Positions 1 to 5,210 of a stretch of DNA of 10,982 bases are shown piece by piece. Origin of the DNA: Halobacteriales archaeon SW_9_67_24 (GTDB lineage: Archaea; Halobacteriota; Halobacteria; Halobacteriales; Halococcaceae); contig PXSV01000188.1 in the NCBI GenBank assembly GCA_003022685.1, positions 1 to 10,982 on the forward strand. The letters run 5' to 3'. Below the pieces are notes generated by a model. That model saw nothing but the letters and a program-made list of their open reading frames with translations, had not been told where the DNA came from and did no database searches. The first letter of the stretch is position 1. Every line of letters begins with the position of its first letter. The position numbers and the translations under genes are program-made.

Positions 1-613
1 CGAGCCAGTCGAGGAGGATCAGTCCGAGCCCGTGGGCCACGACCGAGGGCAGGATCGAGCCGCTCCGGTAGTCGACCGCGCCGAAGAGCACGTCGGTCGG
101 TCCCGAAAGGAGCAGTTCGATCGGCGGTTTCGCGGCGTGCTGGAGCGCGTAGAGCACGGGACTGATGAGCACGCTCTTCGGGCCGAGTTCGCGAACGCCC
201 ACACAGAGCAGTCCTCGAAAATAGGTCTCGGCCGCGAGCACGATCACGAACTGGCCGACCGCGTGCGGGAGGAAGGCTCCAAGCGCCGGACTCGTTCCCC
301 ACATCGGGTAGTACGCCCGCACGGTCGGCAGCGACGAGCCGACGAGATAGAAGGGGAGGACGAACGCCGCGAGCAGCAGGGTGTTCCGGAGTGCCCGTCG
401 ATCGACGCGCCACCCGAGCCGTTCGCCGTACAGCCACGCGAGCACACCCGGGCCAGCGAGATACAGGATCGCGTCGCGGGCCGCGCGGGCCCACAGTCCG
501 GCGCTCCCCGCGGCGTCGCTCCACGCCATCCATACGACCGCGAGGACGCCGCCCCACAGCAACGACACCCGGACCCACGAGAGTCGAAGTCGGTCGAACG
601 TGCGAACTGCCAC
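1..613 (-). CDS. CPBP-family intramembrane protease-like protein (3' end outside window)
   Basis: The first 204 residues are present and the C-terminus is beyond the left edge. The protein is hydrophobic with several membrane segments (about 15-32, 48-62, 78-95, 115-130, 185-202). It carries the signature order of the CPBP (Rce1/CAAX, PF02517) family: A-E-T-Y-F-R-G at 128-134 (E129, R133), Y-A-L-Q-H at 155-159 (H159), then K162-P163 and a terminal S-V-V-A-H (H194) before L-D-W. The family cleaves or binds substrates within the membrane. The usual double Glu is A-E here; from memory a haloarchaeal/bacterial subgroup with an H-x-x-K-P segment also has a single Glu, so this may be subgroup-typical and not a loss of activity. 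I chose GTG at 613 because it follows the stop of the upstream DUF5789 gene (617-619) by 3 nt, giving a two-gene operon. Substrate unknown. Confidence 0.8.
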   Translation of the reverse strand, partial: MAVRTFDRLRLSWVRVSLLWGGVLAVVWMAWSDAAGSAGLWARAARDAILYLAGPGVLAWLYGERLGWRVDRRALRNTLLLAAFVLPFYLVGSSLPTVRAYYPMWGTSPALGAFLPHAVGQFVIVLAAETYFRGLLCVGVRELGPKSVLISPVLYALQHAAKPPIELLLSGPTDVLFGAVDYRSGSILPSVVAHGLGLILLDWL

Positions 614-616
614 GAC

Positions 617-916
617 CTACTCGTCTGTCGTCGGCACCGGCCCCGTGCCGACGACTTCGCGGACGTGGGACTCGAACGCCTGGCGGCGCTCGAAGTACGT
701 CTCGTCGATCTCGTCGAGCACGTCGCCGATCCGGCGTGGCCCCTCGGGGGTTCGGATCTCGGTGTCGCCGATCCGCCGTTCGAGCCGCGATTTCTCCATC
801 CCCCACGTCAGTCGTGAGGTCGCCCGCGCGAGCGGGATGCCGTCGATCGACTCGCTCTCGCCGAGTTCGACGACTGGCCCCTCGTCTTCGTCCTCACCGT
901 TGTCGTCGTCAGCCAT
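617..916 (-). CDS. DUF5789 family protein
   Basis: A 99-residue soluble, acidic protein. It begins with an Asp/Glu-rich low-complexity stretch (about residues 2-13), followed by the conserved block recognisable from haloarchaeal DUF5789 proteins: V-E-L-G-E, then P-L-A-R-A-x-S-R-L-T-W-x-M-E-K-S, then I-R-T-P-x-G-P-R, and a C-terminal V-R-E-V-V-G-T-G-P-V-P-T. No catalytic motif, membrane segment or metal site is visible, and the function of the family is unknown to me. It is the first gene of a unit with the CPBP membrane protein 3 nt downstream, so the two are probably co-transcribed. Start ATG at 916 gives the family's usual acidic N-terminus. Confidence 0.85.
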   Translation of the reverse strand: MADDDNGEDEDEGPVVELGESESIDGIPLARATSRLTWGMEKSRLERRIGDTEIRTPEGPRRIGDVLDEIDETYFERRQAFESHVREVVGTGPVPTTDE

Positions 917-956
917 ACCGCCCTTCCGGCCGCCAGCGGATTAGTGGCTTTCGAAC

Positions 957-968
957 CACTTTTTTAAC
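957..968 (-). promoter_or_regulatory. TATA-like box for the DUF5789-CPBP unit
   Basis: On the minus strand the sequence reads GTTAAAAAAGTG about 41-52 nt upstream of the ATG at 916, which would leave a short leader of roughly 20 nt. It partly overlaps a 5-bp inverted repeat (AGTGG 943-947 / CCACT 956-960 with an 8-nt loop). Read on the plus strand, that repeat is followed by a T-tract and looks like a weak terminator, but no plus-strand gene precedes it. Confidence 0.45.
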
Positions 969-1075
969 TTCGTCGGGTGTCCTCGTGCGCCTCCGGCGCG
1001 CTGCGGGCACCACTCCTCGTAAAAACCTGGACTAAAAACACCCGCTCACTCGCTTCGCTCGTTCGCGGTGAACCG
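964..1075. repeat. Possible dispersed haloarchaeal intergenic element
   Basis: This stretch contains two closely spaced TAAAAAC motifs (CGTAAAAACCTGGACTAAAAAC at about 1019-1040) followed by CACTCGCTTCGCTCG-type low complexity. I recall similar 'tttttagtccaggttttta' strings recurring beside unrelated haloarchaeal genes. That is memory, not a search. Reading it as protein on the minus strand gives an Arg/Ser-rich tail without family features. It lies immediately upstream of the DUF5789 promoter. Confidence 0.35.
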
Positions 1076-1119
1076 TGCTCGCTTCGCTCGCACGGACGAT
1101 CGTAGTCGGCTCCGCACGG

Positions 1120-1230
1120 CACCGCCGAAGCCCTCAGTCGCTTCGCTCCCTCGCCCTTGATCCACCGAGGGACCGCAGCCACACCGCCGAAGCCCTCGGC
1201 CCGCGAAGCAGGCCTCGCCCTTCATCCGCC
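1120..1230. repeat. Imperfect direct repeat, two copies of about 47 bp
   Basis: Copy 1 (1120-1166) and copy 2 (1182-1230) both begin CACCGCCGAAGCCCTC and both end in CTCGCCCTT followed by an ATCC-containing tail; the middles differ. The offset is 62 bp. Both lie in gene-free DNA. The element may be haloarchaeal extragenic low complexity rather than a functional array. Confidence 0.5.
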
Positions 1231-1363
1231 AGGCCCGCTCCGCACTGCCACATCACCCGCCGGCAAACAGCAATGACACTATGTCGACGAACCACGACGC
1301 TGTTACTCCGATCGGCACGGGAACTGTCGCCCCGTCGAAACGCGCCGTTCGAGCCATAGCGGG

Positions 1364-1371
1364 ACTTTTGT
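1364..1371 (+). promoter_or_regulatory. Weak TATA-like box for aroD
   Basis: ACTTTTGT lies 23-30 nt upstream of the aroD ATG at 1394, the position expected for a leaderless haloarchaeal transcript. No Shine-Dalgarno is visible. The same GTTTTGT-type box precedes nth further along. Confidence 0.35.
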
Positions 1372-1393
1372 TCGTCCGGCCGGACTCGGGGAC

Positions 1394-2002
1394 ATGAACT
1401 TCGAGTCGCTCGTTCTCGCGGCGGCCACGGCCGACCTCGCCGCGGAGGCGGCGCTCGACGCCTACGACGGCGAGCTGCCGATCCTGGCGACCAACCGGAC
1501 GGAAACCGAGGGCGGTGCGGCCGCCGAGGAGTCCGAACGATTCGACGTGCTCCGCCGCGCCGCCGAACACCGCTCCGTCGAAGCAATCGACATCGAACTC
1601 GCAGCAGTCAGGGAGAACGACGGCGCTGGCGTCGTCGAACACGCCCGCGAGCACGATGCGAGCGTCGTGGTCTCGACCCACGACTTTTCCGGGACACCAT
1701 CCCGGTCGGAACTCCAGGAGACGCTCTCGCTGGCCTGCGAACACGGCGACGTCGGAAAGCTCGCCACCACCGCCACGTCGGTCGACGACGTGCTCGCACT
1801 CCTCTCGGCCACGCGCGATCTCGATACCGACGGACGGCGAGTGGCGACGATGGCGATGGGCGCAGCGGGGCGACACTCCCGCGCGATCGCGCCGCTCTAT
1901 GGCTCGCGGATCGCCTACGCGCCCGTCGATCCGGACGAAGCGACTGCGCCGGGTCAGTACGACCTCGCCACGCTCGCCGGCCTGCTTGACGCGCTACGAT
2001 GA
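1394..2002 (+). CDS. aroD: Type I 3-dehydroquinate dehydratase, N-terminally abridged
   Basis: Class I DHQ dehydratase converts 3-dehydroquinate to 3-dehydroshikimate in the shikimate pathway through a Schiff-base lysine. Residues visible in this 202-aa protein: R35 in T-N-R-T-E-T-E-G-G, H96 in S-T-H-D-F, the Schiff-base K122 in G-K-L-A-T-T-A, R160 and R163 in M-G-A-A-G-R-H-S-R, and A-P-G-Q ending at Q188. The R35-to-H96 spacing of 61 equals R82-H143 of the Salmonella enzyme. The family's earlier Glu-x-Arg-x-Asp strand (E46/R48 in Salmonella) has no counterpart: its place would fall before residue 1. The reading runs directly from A-D-L-A-A-E-A-A to L-D-A-Y-D-G-E-L-P. The enzyme is shorter than I expect for haloarchaeal homologues (about 220-230 aa, from memory). 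ATG 1394 is supported by the TATA-like box. The 3' end overlaps the convergent DUF373 gene by 9 bp. Identity is sure; activity is doubtful. Confidence 0.9.
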   Translation: MNFESLVLAAATADLAAEAALDAYDGELPILATNRTETEGGAAAEESERFDVLRRAAEHRSVEAIDIELAAVRENDGAGVVEHAREHDASVVVSTHDFSGTPSRSELQETLSLACEHGDVGKLATTATSVDDVLALLSATRDLDTDGRRVATMAMGAAGRHSRAIAPLYGSRIAYAPVDPDEATAPGQYDLATLAGLLDALR

Positions 2003-3133
2003 CTCGGCGGAGCTTTCGACCGCGAGCCGGTCGCCGAGCCGTGCGGCCACACCGACACCGAGCAGGCTGATACAGACGCCAGCGACGACGAACGCTACCA
2101 AGCGAATATCGCTAGTGATCGCGAACTCCTGAACCGAAACGATGCCGAGCGCCATCGGCGGTACAGTCAACGGTTCGATCACGTCGGCGCGTTCGAGGAA
2201 GTACGCCGCGAACCCCCGGACCACGAACGCGACCGCGACGACCACGAACGGGAGGTTGAGCGCGGCGTTTCCTACCCGGGCGTTACGGAGCCACTCGTCG
2301 AGCGCGCGGCCGACGCTCGCGGTCAGCGCGGCGATCGCGAGCCACGGCACGCTATCGAACAGAAAGGCCATCGCCGTCGTCAGGGCGCTCGTCTCGGCCG
2401 CGAGCGGCGTGGCACTGATGACGCCCGCCACGATCCCGACGAGGGCGAGCCCCGCCGCGACCACCGTTGTCACGATCGAGACCCGTCCCGTGTAGAGCCC
2501 GTCACGCACCCCGCCCGCGAGAACCGCGAGCGCGGCGTCGACGCCCAGTCCCTTATAGAGCAAGAACAGACCGGCGACACTGGCGATCGTCGCAAGCGCG
2601 ACTGTCACGTTCTGCACCGCCACCAGGATCGGGAGCGCGAGGAGGAACAGGCCGACCGGGACCAGCACAGTGGCCCGGAGCTGTTCGTCGGCGAGGAACT
2701 GCTTCAGGAGGTAGTAGGTGGATTCGAGGTCGCGCGCCTGGCGCACCACCACCCGCGAGACCCCGTCCACGCGAACTCGGCTCTCGATAACGTGGACCAG
2801 CCGCTCGTCGGCCGCGTTGTCGGTCACGACCACCGCCGACTCCACAGGGTGATCGGCGAGGAGGTCGTCGATCTGACGGGCGATCGCCCGGTCGCTATCG
2901 ACTGACTCGTCGGGGGCCGACACCACCGCGAGGACCGGCTCCTCGCCCTCGTCGCGGCGCTCGCGGGTGAGTCGGAGCCCTTCGAGCAGGCAGTTCACCC
3001 GGCTGTTCTCTGGATCGTCGAGCCCGACCGCGGTGACCAGCGAGCGCACCGCTCGCTCGCCGACCACCGGCGTCTCGCCCGCGGTGCCGGCGACGACCGC
3101 GCCGCGATCGATGCAGACGACGAGACTACTCAC
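1994..3133 (-). CDS. DUF373 family membrane protein
   Basis: A 379-aa protein with a soluble N-terminal domain (about 1-150) followed by a membrane domain. The N-terminal part begins S-S-L-V-V-C-I-D-R and contains T-P-V-V-G, A-V-V-V-T-D-x-A-x-D-E-R and the highly conserved V-R-Q-A-R-D-L-E-S-T-Y-Y-L-L-K-Q-F block (about 130-146), which I recognise from archaeal DUF373 proteins. Membrane segments lie near 155-173, 177-194, 217-240, 260-275, 292-312 and 343-365. Function is unknown; the soluble domain precedes the helices, so it presumably faces the cytoplasm. After C-I-D-R, where relatives often show acidic residues (from memory), this protein has G-A-V-V-A-G. GTG at 3133 is the start: a good TATA-like box sits 22-31 nt upstream. 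It follows sppA on the same strand after 74 bp, with its own promoter in between. Confidence 0.9.
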   Translation of the reverse strand: MSSLVVCIDRGAVVAGTAGETPVVGERAVRSLVTAVGLDDPENSRVNCLLEGLRLTRERRDEGEEPVLAVVSAPDESVDSDRAIARQIDDLLADHPVESAVVVTDNAADERLVHVIESRVRVDGVSRVVVRQARDLESTYYLLKQFLADEQLRATVLVPVGLFLLALPILVAVQNVTVALATIASVAGLFLLYKGLGVDAALAVLAGGVRDGLYTGRVSIVTTVVAAGLALVGIVAGVISATPLAAETSALTTAMAFLFDSVPWLAIAALTASVGRALDEWLRNARVGNAALNLPFVVVAVAFVVRGFAAYFLERADVIEPLTVPPMALGIVSVQEFAITSDIRLVAFVVAGVCISLLGVGVAARLGDRLAVESSAESS

Positions 3134-3154
3134 GCCCGGTGTGACGGCGTCGCC

Positions 3155-3164
3155 GAATAAAAAC
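3155..3164 (-). promoter_or_regulatory. TATA-like box for the DUF373 gene
   Basis: Minus-strand GTTTTTATTC lies 22-31 nt upstream of the GTG at 3133, matching an archaeal TATA box for a leaderless transcript. It supports the GTG start and separate transcription from sppA. Confidence 0.65.
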
Positions 3165-3179
3165 GTGCGTCATGGACGC

Positions 3180-3201
3180 AGCCCGGCGATCGAACCGGGC
3201 T
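3180..3201 (-). terminator. Hairpin just after sppA (possible 3' end signal)
   Basis: AGCCCGG (3180-3186) pairs perfectly with CCGGGCT (3195-3201) around an 8-nt loop. It begins 6 nt beyond the sppA stop codon (3208-3210). No T-run follows directly on the minus strand, but the T-rich DUF373 promoter lies 16 nt further on. Archaeal termination relies more on T-tracts than hairpins, so it could equally stabilise the mRNA 3' end. Confidence 0.4.
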
Positions 3202-3207
3202 GTCGGC

Positions 3208-4122
3208 CTACAGCCGGAGTCGGAACTCCTCGTCCGCACCGACCGCGCCCGCGACGCCCGCGCCGAAGGCGTACGCTACGCCCTGGGACTCCGCACGGAG
3301 CCGTTCGAGGAAGTTCTGCTGTGGTTCGAACTCCTCGACGGTGACCTCGCGGGTGCCGAGCTCGTCGGCGAGGTACTCCTCGATGTCCTCGCGGGTCCCG
3401 AGCTCGTCGACGAGCCCGTTCTCGTCCGCGTCGGTGCCGAGATAGACCCGCGCTTCGGTCTCCCTGACTGTCTCCTCGTCGATCCCGCGGCCCTCGGCGA
3501 CCCGCTCGACGAACGTCTCGTAGTAGTCGTCGACGATCCCCTGGAGGTACTCCTGATCGTCCTTCTCGGGTTCTTTCAGCGGGAACCCCGCATCTTTGTA
3601 CTCGCCGGCGTTGAGCGGCTGGTATTCGAGCCCGAGCTTGTCGGCGAGGCCCTTGGCGTTCACGTTCGAGCCACGGACGCCGATCGAGCCGACGATGCTG
3701 GCCTCGCGGGCCCAGAGTTCGTCACAGCCGCTGGCGATCCAGTACCCGCCGCTCGCGCAGGTGTCGGTCGCGTACGCGATCGTTGGGCCGGAGAACCGCT
3801 CGACCGCGAGCCGGATATCCTCGCTCGGGAGCACCTCGCCGCCTGGCGTGTTCAGCTTCACGATCAGCGCCCGAACGCTCGGATCCTCGTCGGCGCGTTC
3901 GATCTCCGTGACCACCTTGTCGGCGGGGATCGAGCGCTGCCGGCTGCCCGGGAGGCGGCTCCCCTCGCGCGTGATCGGCCCCTCGACCGCGACTTCAGCG
4001 ACATCGTAGCCGTCGGCCATCCGCGATCGGAGCCGCTTGATCGTCCCCCACACGCCGGCGCTCGCGGTCGCACCCGCAACGACGCCGCCGAGCGCTCGCC
4101 GTCCGAATCGGAGATCCGTCAT
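3208..4122 (-). CDS. sppA: SppA-type signal peptide peptidase (S49 family)
   Basis: A single-domain 304-aa S49 serine protease that degrades cleaved signal peptides or other membrane-associated peptides. The N-terminus has one hydrophobic anchor (about 10-28) after R8-R9. The catalytic domain begins at V-A-E-V-A-V-E-G-P-I (41-50). Conserved features are K-L-N-T-P-G-G (89-95), the nucleophile S124 in C-A-S-G-G-Y-W-I-A, S-I-V-G-S-I-G-V (142-149), and the general base K176 in G-E-Y-K-D-A-G, the usual Ser-Lys dyad of the short SppA form. A C-terminal hydrophobic patch (about 281-296) might be a second membrane contact. The frame is open upstream to 4221, but ATG 4122 is preferred because a TATA-like box lies 25-32 nt upstream and the extra 33 residues are Arg-rich and unlike the family. 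A stable hairpin follows the stop. Confidence 0.93.
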   Translation of the reverse strand: MTDLRFGRRALGGVVAGATASAGVWGTIKRLRSRMADGYDVAEVAVEGPITREGSRLPGSRQRSIPADKVVTEIERADEDPSVRALIVKLNTPGGEVLPSEDIRLAVERFSGPTIAYATDTCASGGYWIASGCDELWAREASIVGSIGVRGSNVNAKGLADKLGLEYQPLNAGEYKDAGFPLKEPEKDDQEYLQGIVDDYYETFVERVAEGRGIDEETVRETEARVYLGTDADENGLVDELGTREDIEEYLADELGTREVTVEEFEPQQNFLERLRAESQGVAYAFGAGVAGAVGADEEFRLRL

Positions 4123-4146
4123 ACCTTCGCTCGGAGGGCGGGAGGG

Positions 4147-4154
4147 ATTAAGGG
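4147..4154 (-). promoter_or_regulatory. TATA-like box for sppA
   Basis: Minus-strand CCCTTAAT lies 25-32 nt upstream of the ATG at 4122, the spacing for a leaderless transcript. It decides between the ATG at 4122 and the longer open frame reaching 4221. Confidence 0.5.
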
Positions 4155-4237
4155 TTCGCCCGCGACGTCGCTGTCGTGTTCGTCGGTTGGATCGGAGAGG
4201 CGACATCCAGAGGCAACTCACGTTGGAGTCCGGAACA

Positions 4238-4268
4238 ACAACCTTATTTCGTTGTAGCGAATAACAAC
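4238..4268 (+). promoter_or_regulatory. Promoter with three-arm operator of the toxin-antitoxin module
   Basis: Three alternating 5-bp arms occur at exact 13-bp steps: ACAAC (4238-4242), GTTGT (4251-4255), ACAAC (4264-4268). Each neighbouring pair forms an inverted repeat with an 8-nt spacer. The first spacer is CTTATTTC, which contains the TATA-like box 22-28 nt before the ATG at 4271. The third arm ends 2 nt before that ATG. Such placement suits autorepression by the downstream winged-helix protein through occlusion of both TATA box and transcription start. The binding itself is inferred. Confidence 0.6.
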
Positions 4269-4270
4269 AG

Positions 4271-4595
4271 ATGATGGGAGGGAACGGCGGAGCGACGAAG
4301 CTCCTCGACGTGGAAAGAGCGCTTCCCGACGAACGGGACGCTCGCCGACGTCACTGCGTGGCGTGTGCCACAGGCGGATCGGTATCCGGAGGGAGTACGA
4401 TACTCCATGCAGTACGGGTACGTCGACGGGAGGACCGTCATTCGATACGATAACTTTCCGGATCATCCCGGAACGGAACGCCACCACAAACACACCGAGG
4501 ATGGATCGGTCGAGGCCATCGAGTTCCCCGGACTGTTCCCCCTCTACCAGCGGTTCAAACAGGAGGTACGCAATCATGGCGAACACTGGCCCTGA
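4271..4595 (+). pseudogene. TumE-like toxin (DUF6516), frame broken by one extra base near 4331
   Basis: The C-terminal part reads in the frame ending at the TGA 4593-4595. It shows family hallmarks: A-W-R-V-P, then Y-P-E-G-V-R-Y-S-M-Q-Y-G, R-Y-D-N-F-P-D-H, H-H-K-H-T-E-D-G, E-F-P-G-L and a final F-K-Q-E-V. No start exists in that frame upstream of the GTG at 4365, which lies inside the W-R-V-P motif. A start at ATG 4271 (or 4274) is in another frame: M-M-G-G-N-G-G-A-T-K-L-L-D-V-E-R-A-L-P-D. Removing one base around 4328-4337 (for example G4331) joins the two into a continuous 107-aa product of normal family size: L-P-D-N-G-T-L-A-D-V-T-A-W-R-V-P. The reading is therefore a frameshifted toxin, a sequencing error or, less likely, a +1 recoded gene. 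TumE proteins are toxins of type II modules. The promoter fits ATG 4271, and the gene precedes and overlaps the antitoxin by 20 nt. Confidence 0.75.
4562..4567 (+). promoter_or_regulatory. Strong Shine-Dalgarno of the antitoxin gene
   Basis: GGAGGT lies 8 nt before the ATG at 4576, inside the toxin coding sequence. Most genes in this window have no such site. It supports the 4576 start over the longer open frame and lets the antitoxin be translated from the bicistronic mRNA without toxin translation reaching it. Confidence 0.75.
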
Positions 4596-5010
4596 CGACG
4601 GCGAGGACGCACCGCCACGCACGATGCATATCCGCTTCGGGCACGGCAACGAAGAGCGCATCGAGGAGACCATGAGGGCGCTCGACCGCGGCGAGACGCC
4701 CGATGCATACTTCGAGCGCGTCTACCGCGACGAGGACGACCTACATCGCGTAACGCGCCCGAAGAACCTCGAACTGCTCCGAACGCTGGCACGTGAGCGT
4801 CCCGAGAGCATTCGTGAAACCGCCCGACTCGTCGACCGGGACGTGCGGCAGGTCCATCGCAATCTGGAGGAGTTGGAGGAGCTCAGTCTCGTCGAGTTCG
4901 AAGCGGACGGACGCTCGAAGCAACCGGGCGTCTGGTACGACGAGATTGCCGTCGAACTCCCCCTGAACTCCGGCGACGAGACGGACGCGAACGAAACAAC
5001 CGAAGTCTGA
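4576..5010 (+). CDS. Winged-helix antitoxin/regulator of HVO_A0114 type
   Basis: A 144-aa acidic protein. Residues 17-60 form a helical N-terminal part (M-H-I-R-F-G-H, E-R-I-E-E-T-M-R-A-L-D-R-G-E, Y-F-E-R-V-Y). Residues 60-128 form a winged helix: R-P-K-N-L-E-L-L-R-T-L at 61-71, a second helix about 76-86, the recognition helix D-R-D-V-R-Q-V-H-R-N-L-E-E-L (87-100), and a wing ending G-V-W-Y-D-E-I-A-V-E-L. This resembles the haloarchaeal HVO_A0114-like DNA-binding proteins that sit next to TumE-family toxins. It overlaps the 3' end of the toxin by 20 nt, has its own strong ribosome site, and probably neutralises the toxin and represses the operon at the three-arm repeat. Unlike the toxin, its frame is intact. 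The acidic C-terminal tail (131-144) could be the toxin-contacting part, which is speculative. Confidence 0.85.
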   Translation: MANTGPDDGEDAPPRTMHIRFGHGNEERIEETMRALDRGETPDAYFERVYRDEDDLHRVTRPKNLELLRTLARERPESIRETARLVDRDVRQVHRNLEELEELSLVEFEADGRSKQPGVWYDEIAVELPLNSGDETDANETTEV

Positions 5011-5210
5011 TAGAACCGACACAGCCCCGAGCGGTGACCATTCCGTCCGTCCTCGAAGCAGCGACGAACGACGCCGAGCGTTCAGCGGTCCGCGCTACCC
5101 CGTTGGCGAACCGGCTTTCGGTGGCCGCACTCGTCGGAAGAAATTCAGCAGACGGGATCCTGTTATGCAGTCGCTAAGCGCTACCGAACAGCGAAAACGA
5201 CGTGACTGCC

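Larger units (their letters stand above)
917..1393. other. Gene-free spacer, 477 bp
   Basis: No convincing coding region on either strand. It holds the DUF5789 promoter (957-968), a suspected dispersed element (964-1075), repeated CTTCGCTC-type low-complexity blocks (about 1045-1150), an imperfect direct repeat (1120-1230) and the weak aroD promoter (about 1364-1371). Open frames crossing it are Arg/Ser/Pro-rich and switch composition at the real gene borders, as expected for chance frames in GC-rich DNA. Confidence 0.6.

Noticed and set aside
943..965. Inverted repeat followed by a T-run on the plus strand, resembling an intrinsic terminator
   Set aside because: No plus-strand gene lies upstream; the T-run is better read as the minus-strand TATA-like box of DUF5789.
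32..1035. Long plus-strand open frames (up to 261 aa) opposite the CPBP and DUF5789 genes
   Set aside because: They are Arg/Ser/Pro-rich with no family motif, while the minus strand reads as a hydrophobic CPBP protein and a clear DUF5789 protein.
1253..1876. 207-aa minus-strand frame over the aroD region
   Set aside because: Antisense to the well-supported aroD motifs and without recognisable domain.
3172..4257. 361-aa plus-strand frame opposite sppA
   Set aside because: Mirror of the acidic sppA codons; the minus strand holds the complete S49 Ser-Lys dyad.
5034..5177. 47-aa plus-strand frame starting GTG after the antitoxin
   Set aside because: Short, no family features, no promoter or ribosome site; the 200-bp gap to the coiled-coil gene is otherwise featureless.
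4123..5210. The toxin-antitoxin block as a recent mobile insertion
   Set aside because: No flanking direct repeats, integrase, transposase or tRNA target was found, and base composition is close to that of the neighbours.
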